A stretch of 8,091 nt of DNA from Micavibrio_A sp040381535 (GTDB lineage: Bacteria; Pseudomonadota; Alphaproteobacteria; Micavibrionales; Micavibrionaceae): contig JBEIHF010000040.1 in the NCBI GenBank assembly GCA_040381535.1, forward strand, positions 1 through 8,091. Direction: 5' to 3'. The translations under genes and the position numbers were made by a program. Below are positions 1 to 5,952 of the stretch, in pieces (positions within the stretch are counted from its first letter, which is position 1; every line of letters starts with the position of its first letter). Under the pieces are notes generated by a model that was given only the letters and a program-made list of their open reading frames with translations, was not told the DNA's origin and did no database searches.

Positions 1-859
1 CGACAACCGTTGTACCGCTTGCGTTGGTAAGGGTCGATCCGTTGATCACATCCCCAGCATCCACAAGGTTACCAGCACCTTCGTACAAGGAAATGGTGCT
101 TACCTTGCTGCCTGCAATAATGGTGGCTTCAGCAAAGGTAGAGGCTGCAACGCCGCGTTGTTCGTCTTCGAAGTAGCGACCAATACCCAGTTGGGTATAG
201 CCCGCAAGCGTAACGTTGGTTGCTCCGGCAACCTGGACATCCCCGATTTTGAACGTACGACCCTTCGTGCTAGAGACTTCAAGTGCCCCTGTGCTGGAGT
301 TAATACGGGCCGTGATTTCACCAGCGTTGTTGTCTGCAAAGGCATCGGTGATTTTAGCAGCGAGGGAGTAACCAGTTTCGCCGGTAACAATCGTGATGTT
401 GTTTGCGATCTGCGTGCCGGCGTCATTCGTCGTAATGATACGGATGACGTCGTTGTTTTGGATGTTCGTACCGAACGCGGAATCGGTTAAGTCGGATACG
501 TTACGAAGGTCGATGTTACCTACTACACGGGCTTCGCCTGTGGAACCAGCCAATGCGTCACGTGCCGAAGACACTATAGAATCTGCCTGCTGGACGAGTG
601 CCGTAAGAGCCGTTACGCCTTTGTCGGCTTCTTGAATCGTTTTGATCGACTGACCGATGCCATCCAAAAGGCGGGTAAGGTCCGATGCACGGTTGCTCAG
701 AGCTTGCGACGTAAAGAAGTTTTGCGGGTTATCCAGAGCGGAGTTTACCTTTTTACCGGTTGCGAGGCGCAACTGCGTAATGTCGATAGATCTCTGCGTT
801 TGCTGGAGGGTCAAAAGGTTCGAGCGGAGAGCCGAACCCAATACGATATCGTTAGCCAT
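1..859 (-). CDS. fliC: Flagellin, N-terminal part (runs off the left edge)
   Basis: Flagellin is the subunit of the flagellar filament, exported by the flagellar type III apparatus and polymerised outside the cell. From the ATG at 859 the frame stays open for 286 codons to the window edge, so the C-terminus is missing. Residues 1 to about 105 are the conserved D0/D1 helical region, beginning MANDIVLGSALRSNLLTLQQ and including NSALDNPQNFFTSQALSNRA, an alphaproteobacterial style of flagellin. The visible part beyond is variable surface domain; its stretch around DVIRIITTNDAG...AKITDAFADNNAG...GALEVSSTKG resembles the flagellin IN motif. The start is supported by a strong Shine-Dalgarno (AGGAAAGGA, 868-876) eight bases upstream. 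The gene stands apart from flgE, with its own promoter region. The symbol is generic, because the genome clearly has at least two flagellin genes and I cannot tell which paralogue this is. Confidence 0.95.
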   Translation of the reverse strand, partial: MANDIVLGSALRSNLLTLQQTQRSIDITQLRLATGKKVNSALDNPQNFFTSQALSNRASDLTRLLDGIGQSIKTIQEADKGVTALTALVQQADSIVSSARDALAGSTGEARVVGNIDLRNVSDLTDSAFGTNIQNNDVIRIITTNDAGTQIANNITIVTGETGYSLAAKITDAFADNNAGEITARINSSTGALEVSSTKGRTFKIGDVQVAGATNVTLAGYTQLGIGRYFEDEQRGVAASTFAEATIIAGSKVSTISLYEGAGNLVDAGDVINGSTLTNASGTTVV

Positions 860-867
860 TGTAAAAA

Positions 868-876
868 TCCTTTCCT
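868..876 (-). promoter_or_regulatory. Ribosome binding site of the left flagellin
   Basis: On the minus strand AGGAAAGGA lies eight bases before the ATG at 859. It is purine-rich and close to the anti-SD complement, as expected for a highly translated flagellin. It fixes the start codon, since no in-frame upstream start has a comparable site. Confidence 0.75.
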
Positions 877-930
877 AGGGTTGTCTTTGGCATTTTTTCT
901 TCGCCGCCCATACTGGACGACATTTTTAAT

Positions 931-960
931 ACTATAGCATACAAATTAACAGGGTGTTAA
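931..960 (-). promoter_or_regulatory. Housekeeping-type promoter of the left flagellin
   Basis: Read on the minus strand, a -35-like TTAACA (955-960) is followed after 18 bases by TATAGT (931-936). A TG one base before the -10 gives an extended -10 (TGCTATAGT). Transcription would begin near 924, leaving a leader of about 65 bases before the ATG. I see no -24/-12 (GG-N10-GC) or sigma28-type sequence in this region. The -35 falls inside a CtrA-type box, a common arrangement in CtrA-regulated promoters. This is inferred from sequence only. Confidence 0.55.
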
Positions 961-961
961 C
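946..961. promoter_or_regulatory. CtrA-type binding box, full consensus
   Basis: The plus strand reads TTAA (946-949), seven bases, then TTAAC (957-961), an exact match to the TTAA-N7-TTAAC consensus of the alphaproteobacterial response regulator CtrA. The minus strand also reads TTAA-N7-TTAA. The box covers the -35 of the predicted flagellin promoter, a position from which CtrA usually activates but could also repress. Two AT-rich half-sites can occur by chance in AT-rich DNA, but the exact match and its placement favour function. Confidence 0.6.
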
Positions 962-1062
962 GGCAAAAAACAATAGGAATTGCAGTTAGTTAATGTTTTC
1001 CCCGTAAAAATTCAATATTTTCATAACGATATATGTGAGCGGTGATTCGGGAAAGCCCGTTT

Positions 1063-1078
1063 GTTAACCTATGGGTAA
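1063..1078 (-). promoter_or_regulatory. Degenerate second CtrA-like box
   Basis: The minus strand reads TTAC, seven bases, TTAAC, one mismatch from the CtrA consensus. It lies about 100 bases upstream of the perfect box, around -140 relative to the predicted flagellin start. It could be a weaker cooperative site or chance in AT-rich DNA. Confidence 0.3.
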
Positions 1079-1142
1079 AAAGATCTCTAAAATTTTAATA
1101 TTATTTTTTAAAAAGTAAAATCTTAAAAGCCTTTCCATATAC

Positions 1143-1168
1143 AAGCTCTTAAATATAAGCTCTTAAAT
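1143..1168. repeat. Two 12-base direct repeats, 14-base period
   Basis: AAGCTCTTAAAT occurs at 1143-1154 and again at 1157-1168, separated by two bases. The pair lies just downstream of the flgE terminator hairpin. A looser relative (AATCTTAAAAG) lies near 1119-1129. A function as a protein-binding site is possible but unproven. Confidence 0.5.
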
Positions 1169-1171
1169 TTT

Positions 1172-1205
1172 ACGAAAACGTCCCGCCGAAGGAGTGGGCG
1201 GGGCG
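1172..1205 (-). terminator. Probable terminator after flgE
   Basis: Downstream of the flgE stop, the minus strand has GC-rich arms at 1197-1202 and 1182-1187 forming a six-base-pair stem. Two more pairs lie outside it across one mismatch, and the loop is about nine bases. A short T run (TTTT, 1174-1177) and further AT-rich sequence follow. The stem and T run are shorter than in the terminator at 7322-7349, so termination may be partial. Confidence 0.5.
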
Positions 1206-1236
1206 CTTATCGAAAAATTCTTATGGATTGTCTATA

Positions 1237-2973
1237 TTAGCGAAGTCTCAGCAGTTCCTCGGTCATCTGATCGACGGTGGTGATGACCTTGGTGTTGGCC
1301 GAGTAGGCGCGCTGGGAGATGATCAGCTTGGCGAATTCGTCTGCCAGATCGACGTTGGAGATCTCCAGCGTAGAGGGCTCGATAAAGCCTGCGCCGCCCG
1401 ATCCTGCTTCGCGCAAGTTTTCCTCGCCTGATTTATCGGTTTCGGAATAGGCCGTGCCGGACACTTCTTCCAAACCGTTCGCGTTCGAGAATGTCACAAG
1501 CGGCAGTTTGTACAGTCTCGAAGATGCGCCGTTCGAGAACTGTGCGATTACGAAACCTTCGCGGTCAATTTCGACACCAGTTCTCAAGCCAAGCTCGGCA
1601 CCGTTCTGATCGGCAAACAAAACCGTGTAGTTTCCGGCGAACTGAGAGAAGCGTTCGACATCTACTTCGATGGTTTGCAAAGCGGAACCGTTGCCCCAGT
1701 CAATACCTGCAAGGTTGATATCGATGTTACCATCGGTATCGGGCAGGGCGTTGATCGTGCCGTTCGGCGTGAAGTTCAACAAACCCTGCGAAAGCAGGTT
1801 ATTCTGGGGGTCGATAACACTCACCTGCCACCAGCCACGCGCGTTGTAGTTGGTATCGCCGGGGAAGAATTGCGGAGCGGGGAAAGCTTCGGAGCTGTAC
1901 GGAGGCGCGTCGGCAGGTCCGCCGTTTGCGTAAGTCGCGCTGTTCAAGCTGTTAGACGCAAAGGCACCGGGTACCAGACCAAGAGCTGCCAACGCGGCCG
2001 GGGCACCGTTGGCCAGGTTCAGTGCGTTACCTACGACCCGGAATTCATCGCGTTGGATAACCAGTTCGCCGTCATTGCCGAGGAAGGCGGATACGCCTGC
2101 CAATGCATCAACAGCGTTGATCAGTTCACCCATCGTTTGCACGTCGGTGACACCCGGGAGTGCAGGCGCAGCGGTGTTGTCGATACGGATGGTGGCAAGA
2201 ATCGGACCGCCGTCGATAGCAACAGTAAAGCTGCTAAGGTTGGGAACGCCCATATCGGTAACGAGGTTCGTCGTAGCCGACGTATCGCCGATGTTGGAAG
2301 CGGCAGTACCTTGCGGACCATAGGTTTTAACGAATTGGAACGACACAGGTTGGTCATTACCAAGCGAGTCATACATCGTGATCGAACGCGTAAAATCAGC
2401 AGGAGCCGTCAAGGCACCGACCAGTGTTTTATCGAGTTCATCGGAGTCGAGGTTTAGCGCGAGTTCTGCCGTTGTTGTCGGACGGGTTAAGCCGCCCAAG
2501 AACGCAACGTCAACCGGGATAAGTGAGGTCAAATCGCCCTGGTTGGAAGGCAGGTTGCCATCCACATCGAGCGGCCAGCCGAACAGGTAGAATCCTGCAG
2601 TATTGCGCAAGAAGCCTTCAGCGTCTTCGGAGAACTGACCGTTTCTCGTGTAGAGATATTGGGTCAGGCCCGATGCGTCGTTGCCGCGTTTCACAGCATA
2701 GAAACCGTTGCCGGAAATCGACGTGTCCGTATCAGAGATCGATTGCTGGATCGGACCTTGCTGGTCGACGCGTTGAATGCGGTTGACGGAAACCGTACCC
2801 GGAGAATAGCGCGAAGAGCGGCCTTCGGTTGTCACCAGTGAGTAGAACGCGGCTTCGGATCTTTTAAACCCCACCGTGTTTACGTTGGCGATGTTGTTGG
2901 CGATCATGGCCGTCGACTGCGATTGCGCAGAGAGGCCCGATACACCGGTATATAATGATCCAAACAAACTCAT
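1237..2973 (-). CDS. flgE: Flagellar hook protein FlgE
   Basis: FlgE polymerises outside the cell into the hook, the curved joint that passes torque from rod to filament. The protein has 578 residues. Residues 1-40 carry the N-terminal rod/hook signature (SGLSAQSQSTAMIANNIANVNT). Residues 80-135 are the FlgE/F/G core, including NGFYAVKRG and YTRNGQFSEDAEGFLRN. About 160-500 is the exposed FlaE-type D2 region with SITMYDSLGN (197-206). Residues 539-578 are the C-terminal helix (ANTKVITTVDQMTEELLRLR at the end). The length is above enterobacterial FlgE and suits the large alphaproteobacterial hooks. The ATG at 2973 follows AAAGGAG (2980-2986) by six bases. It is the last gene of the operon, 26 bases after flgD, and a probable terminator follows. 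Confidence 0.97.
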   Translation of the reverse strand: MSLFGSLYTGVSGLSAQSQSTAMIANNIANVNTVGFKRSEAAFYSLVTTEGRSSRYSPGTVSVNRIQRVDQQGPIQQSISDTDTSISGNGFYAVKRGNDASGLTQYLYTRNGQFSEDAEGFLRNTAGFYLFGWPLDVDGNLPSNQGDLTSLIPVDVAFLGGLTRPTTTAELALNLDSDELDKTLVGALTAPADFTRSITMYDSLGNDQPVSFQFVKTYGPQGTAASNIGDTSATTNLVTDMGVPNLSSFTVAIDGGPILATIRIDNTAAPALPGVTDVQTMGELINAVDALAGVSAFLGNDGELVIQRDEFRVVGNALNLANGAPAALAALGLVPGAFASNSLNSATYANGGPADAPPYSSEAFPAPQFFPGDTNYNARGWWQVSVIDPQNNLLSQGLLNFTPNGTINALPDTDGNIDINLAGIDWGNGSALQTIEVDVERFSQFAGNYTVLFADQNGAELGLRTGVEIDREGFVIAQFSNGASSRLYKLPLVTFSNANGLEEVSGTAYSETDKSGEENLREAGSGGAGFIEPSTLEISNVDLADEFAKLIISQRAYSANTKVITTVDQMTEELLRLR

Positions 2974-2979
2974 GACGTT

Positions 2980-2986
2980 CTCCTTT
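2980..2986 (-). promoter_or_regulatory. Strong ribosome binding site of flgE
   Basis: AAAGGAG lies six bases before the flgE ATG, the closest match to a consensus Shine-Dalgarno in the operon. FlgE is needed in the most copies of the operon products, so a strong independent site fits. Unlike several upstream junctions, it does not contain the preceding stop codon. Confidence 0.7.
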
Positions 2987-2999
2987 GTTTAACTTCTTG

Positions 3000-3698
3000 T
3001 TATATCTTAGGCGTTGTTGTTGCAGGTTTTTCTTTTGCGTTGACGATGGACGAGAGCGCAACAGCGCGATCGCCGACCAGAACATAAACAACGCCGTTCT
3101 GTGTTTCGATACCCTTGACGTGTCCGGAAACAACGGTTGAATTCTCGATGGCCTTGCCATCTTTATCCGCGGCCGCAATCTGTACAGTGTAAGTACCGTC
3201 TTCCACCGTGATGCCTTCTTTGTTCTTCCCGTTCCACGTAAATTTATTGGTGCCCGTGTCTTTCGGAGCGGCTGCGGTGTAAACCAGATCGCCTCCCTCG
3301 TCATAGACATTGATCTTGCAAGACACTGCGTCCCTGGCTAGGGCGTAGTTGATGTCGACAGGCGTTTCTCCGTCGAAGTTCACATCCGCGCTGACATAGG
3401 AAATATCCATCCCTACGTAACCGAGTGCAACCGAGGAAATACTCGAAAGTTGCAGAGCCAAAAGCGAATCCAGTTTTTGGTTCGAGTTTATCTGTTGTTC
3501 AACCTGAGAAAACTGAACGAGCTGGTTCGTAAATTCTGTGGAATCCATCGGTGATAGCGGGTCCTGGTTTTGCAGCTGCGTTGTGAGCAGTGTCAGGAAC
3601 TGTTGGAAATCTTCCGCCAGTTTCAGGCCTTGACCTGTTGTGTTGCTGGCTTTTTGGGCCAGTCCCGATGTAGTTGTTACGGGTGATGCTGTTTCCAT
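3000..3698 (-). CDS. flgD: Flagellar hook assembly scaffold FlgD
   Basis: FlgD forms the temporary cap at the tip of the growing hook, lets FlgE subunits fold and insert, and is later displaced by FlgK. The protein has 232 residues. Residues 30-80 hold the conserved N-terminal FlgD region (FLTLLTTQLQNQDPLSPMDS, then EFTNQLVQFSQVEQQ). Residues 90-100 and about 195-218 form the strands of the Tudor-like domain, flanking an Ig/FnIII-like insertion with NVYDEGGDLVY (130-140) and FTWNGKNKEG...VEDGTYTVQIAA (153-176). The start at 3698 is set by GAGGTAA a few bases upstream; this site overlaps the fliK stop codon. The gene lies 11 bases after fliK and 26 before flgE, as in hook clusters of related bacteria. 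Confidence 0.96.
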   Translation of the reverse strand: METASPVTTTSGLAQKASNTTGQGLKLAEDFQQFLTLLTTQLQNQDPLSPMDSTEFTNQLVQFSQVEQQINSNQKLDSLLALQLSSISSVALGYVGMDISYVSADVNFDGETPVDINYALARDAVSCKINVYDEGGDLVYTAAAPKDTGTNKFTWNGKNKEGITVEDGTYTVQIAAADKDGKAIENSTVVSGHVKGIETQNGVVYVLVGDRAVALSSIVNAKEKPATTTPKI

Positions 3699-3709
3699 GA
3701 TTATTTACC

Positions 3710-5092
3710 TCAAACGAAAATGTTGTAGCGGACGTGACCTGTCGAAGAATCGACGTTCCATGTCATGCTGGATTGAACGATTTCACCATCCATGCCCACA
3801 TTCTGAGAGCCGGAAGCATTACCACCAAGATTCTTTTCACCGCCGCCTTCGCCATTGTTTTTATGGCTGAATGCGGAATTGTCCTGCGCAAGTTCAAAGC
3901 TGATTGCTTCGCCTGCACTTGTATCAAGTCCTGCCGATTGCAACGCGCGCTCAAGGGAATGTGCGTCGCGTTGGAGCATAATGTAGGTTTCGGGTTTTTC
4001 CACCACGATGTGGGCTTTGACCATTTTATCTTTGCCAAATTGCAGACGGATATTGACATTGCCGAGTTCGGGAGGATCAAGGCGCAGCGTCATCGTTTCA
4101 ACGCCGCCTTTACCGGCTTTCATAATTTGTGCGGCCACTGTTTGTGTGGCGGGGTGCGGCTGACCTGCCATCACGCCCGATGAAACCATATTGGCTGCCT
4201 GCGCCGTCGAACCGAAGGAGAGAGAAGACGCGGCCGTCATGCCGTAAGGTTGGATTAGTGCGCCATCCACGCCGCCATCGAAATAGGTGATGGGGAATAT
4301 CATCTCACCGGCCTGCGTCTTCATGTCCTTGAACATGTTGACGAGGTTGTCTTTGAAGGATTGGGTTTTCGTATCGATCTTCATATCCGCTTTAACATCC
4401 AGTTTGGGCGTGTTCAGATCGACATCGGATTTCAGCCCTTTTTTGCTTTGCTCGCTTTCGGATTCTTCACCGCCGACACCCGCGATCAAATCTTCTACCG
4501 TAATGTCACGACCCAGTTTTTTCTCCAGATCCTGAATGCGTTCCGTAATTTTCGAAATTTCGGCAGGTGACAGGCCCAGCGCGATGAGCAGGGGCATTGG
4601 AATGTCTTCCACAGGCGTATCTTTGTTGATGACATTGGCTTCCAGCGCAGCGATAGATTCCTGCAACGTATCGGATTTCGTCTGTAGTTTGGACAACAGG
4701 GTGTTCAAGATGCCTTTTTGCTCCGCAGAGTCAGGCGTCATACCTTTGATCAAGTCGATAATTTTTTTGGTCACGCCGAACTGGGTCTGAAGCTTATCGC
4801 TTTTGGCATCGACGATGATATTGCCGTTAGCATCCACATTTTGCGACGCCAGTGCGACTTGCAATATTGCCAGAGGATTGCTATTCGCAGTTGCGGGCTT
4901 TTTGGCGGTGTCAGTGGGAGCGGGCTTTGCAGCCTGCGCTTCGCCGGAGAAATTGATCTGCGATAAGATAGTGTCCCAGAAATTGACGCCTGCGAACACA
5001 CCCGACGCAGAACTGCCGCCGGCCTGTGTGGCTTGAGCGCTTTGTCCCGACGAGGCGACTTTCGTGGTGGCAACGGGGTTAATATTACTCAT
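3710..5092 (-). CDS. fliK: Flagellar hook-length control protein FliK
   Basis: FliK is a secreted molecular ruler. When the hook reaches its set length, its C-terminal domain acts on the export gate protein FlhB and switches export from hook to filament substrates. The protein has 460 residues. Residues 1-75 are a low-complexity Ala/Ser/Thr/Gln-rich export region. About 75-310 is the variable ruler part, including a charged stretch with GGEESESEQSKKG near 207-219. Residues 315-405 are the conserved FliK C-terminal core, with LRLDPPELGNVNI at 336-348 and the following helix MLQRDAHSLERALQSAGLD at 372-390. A Gly/Asn-rich tail ends SSTGHVRYNIFV. The start is supported by AAGGA overlapping the preceding stop codon. 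Identity rests on the C-terminal motif and on its place directly before flgD, since the rest of FliK is poorly conserved. Confidence 0.93.
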   Translation of the reverse strand: MSNINPVATTKVASSGQSAQATQAGGSSASGVFAGVNFWDTILSQINFSGEAQAAKPAPTDTAKKPATANSNPLAILQVALASQNVDANGNIIVDAKSDKLQTQFGVTKKIIDLIKGMTPDSAEQKGILNTLLSKLQTKSDTLQESIAALEANVINKDTPVEDIPMPLLIALGLSPAEISKITERIQDLEKKLGRDITVEDLIAGVGGEESESEQSKKGLKSDVDLNTPKLDVKADMKIDTKTQSFKDNLVNMFKDMKTQAGEMIFPITYFDGGVDGALIQPYGMTAASSLSFGSTAQAANMVSSGVMAGQPHPATQTVAAQIMKAGKGGVETMTLRLDPPELGNVNIRLQFGKDKMVKAHIVVEKPETYIMLQRDAHSLERALQSAGLDTSAGEAISFELAQDNSAFSHKNNGEGGGEKNLGGNASGSQNVGMDGEIVQSSMTWNVDSSTGHVRYNIFV

Positions 5093-5105
5093 TATATAAG
5101 TGTCC

Positions 5106-5585
5106 TTATGCCCGTTCGTTGACGCCGATAGTGGCTTTGTTCCCGCGGGCCATTTTGCCCGAGGAACCGTAGGCGAATTGCGTAGCGTTTTCCGCGGATT
5201 TGCGTGCCGTGCGCATAATGAGTTCGCCCAATTTCTTGGTGGCGTTGCTCATCCGCTCGATCTGCGTACGGTTGGTTTCAGCCACCGTGCCAAAATCATT
5301 CTGGAGGCGGCGCAGCTGTTCTTTCAATTTCTTGTCGGCATTTTTGATTTCAGGACCGCGCTCCATCAGATTGCCGATGAGCAGTTCATACCGGCGGGCG
5401 ACTTCGACCTTTTCTTCCTGCAAATCCATGAACATGCCGGTTTTGTTGTGCTTGAGCGCATCGATTTCCTTCAAAAGGACATCGCGCAGGGCTGTCACGG
5501 CTATGATCGTGTGGAGTAGGGCGACATTGATGTCACCGGGAACATGGTAATTCTTGGCGAGGACGAGGTCCTGATTAGCTTGCAT
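5106..5585 (-). CDS. flgN: FlgN-like flagellar export chaperone
   Basis: In characterised bacteria FlgN binds the hook-filament junction proteins FlgK and FlgL in the cytoplasm and delivers them to the export apparatus. This protein (159 residues from the start chosen here) is almost wholly helical. Residues 20-75 form a helix with VLLKEIDALKHNK and DLQEEKVEVARRYELL. Residues 80-130 form a second coiled-coil-like helix with KKLKEQLRRLQNDF and ETNRTQIERMSNATKKLGEL. This matches the two-helix FlgN layout, but sequence in the family is weak. The C-terminal 25 residues look flexible and basic. I prefer the ATG at 5585, because GGAG lies nine bases upstream; the in-frame ATG at 5600 has no ribosome site. 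The gene overlaps the rod-binding gene by 11 bases. It may instead be an alphaproteobacterial relative carrying another name, such as FlbY. Confidence 0.62.
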   Translation of the reverse strand: MQANQDLVLAKNYHVPGDINVALLHTIIAVTALRDVLLKEIDALKHNKTGMFMDLQEEKVEVARRYELLIGNLMERGPEIKNADKKLKEQLRRLQNDFGTVAETNRTQIERMSNATKKLGELIMRTARKSAENATQFAYGSSGKMARGNKATIGVNERA

Positions 5586-5943
5586 GATCAATCGCTCCAT
5601 TTTCTAAAGGTTTTTTAAGCATATTCTGTGGCATGGCGGGCTTATCGGCCACGCTTTGCATTTCTATCAACTGGGCTTTTACGAGATCGGCGATGCCAAG
5701 CCCGCCCGAAGCCGCCATGTTCTTCCCGTATTCATCAAGCATGAAGCCGCGGAAGATTTCCTCGCCTTTGCCGCCGCCGAAGGTTTTATCGACTTCGACC
5801 GTGTCAAACATAGGGCGCATCATTTCGGTGACAAACATCGCTTCGAAGTCTTTCGCTGTTTCGTCGATACGCGCCATTTTGGGGGCGCTTAGACCTTGGT
5901 CCATCGCGTATTGGTTTATCAAAGATGCGGTATCAAGTTTCAT
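5575..5943 (-). CDS. flgJ: FlgJ-type rod-binding protein (single domain)
   Basis: This matches the N-terminal rod-binding domain of FlgJ, which caps and scaffolds the growing rod in the periplasm. The protein has 122 residues. The conserved core spans about 26-95, with KDFEAMFVTEMMRPMF at 31-46, the glycine-rich FGGGKGEEIF at 55-64, and RGFMLDEYGKNMAASGGLGI at 65-84. The C-terminal muramidase (glucosaminidase) domain of enterobacterial FlgJ is absent. This is normal in alphaproteobacteria, where such short proteins are also called CheL and a separate lytic enzyme opens the wall. The start at 5943 follows AGGTTGA, which overlaps the flgI stop codon; the gap to flgI is nine bases. No signal peptide is seen, consistent with export through the flagellar apparatus. 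Confidence 0.9.
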   Translation of the reverse strand: MKLDTASLINQYAMDQGLSAPKMARIDETAKDFEAMFVTEMMRPMFDTVEVDKTFGGGKGEEIFRGFMLDEYGKNMAASGGLGIADLVKAQLIEMQSVADKPAMPQNMLKKPLENGAIDHAS

Positions 5944-5952
5944 ATCATCAAC

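Larger units (their letters stand above)
860..1236. other. Intergenic regulatory region between flgE and flagellin
   Basis: These 377 bases hold no convincing gene. From the flgE side they contain a GC-rich hairpin (probable terminator, 1179-1205), a pair of 12-base direct repeats (1143-1168), a very AT-rich tract at about 1079-1140, a small inverted repeat CGGG-aaag-CCCG at 1048-1059, a degenerate CtrA-like box, a perfect CtrA-type box, an extended -10 promoter and the flagellin ribosome binding site. The layout is that of an independently regulated, highly expressed gene. Confidence 0.7.

Noticed and set aside
158..490. Plus-strand open frames over the left flagellin
   Set aside because: They are antisense to a clear flagellin frame that runs unbroken from 859 to the edge.
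889..904. Possible sigma54 promoter on the plus strand (TTGGCAT...TTCGCC)
   Set aside because: The GG and GC are 12 bases apart instead of 10, and no plus-strand gene lies downstream.
1675..2457. Plus-strand open frame of 260 codons
   Set aside because: It lies wholly antisense to flgE, shows no family features and has a Cys/Arg-rich shadow composition. The opposite strand carries an unmistakable hook protein.
3734..4183. Plus-strand open frame of 149 codons antisense to fliK
   Set aside because: It covers the conserved FliK C-terminal core on the other strand and is rich in Cys and His, typical of a shadow frame.
5586..5600. Upstream start of the FlgN-like gene at 5600
   Set aside because: No ribosome site precedes it, whereas GGAG is well placed for the ATG at 5585.
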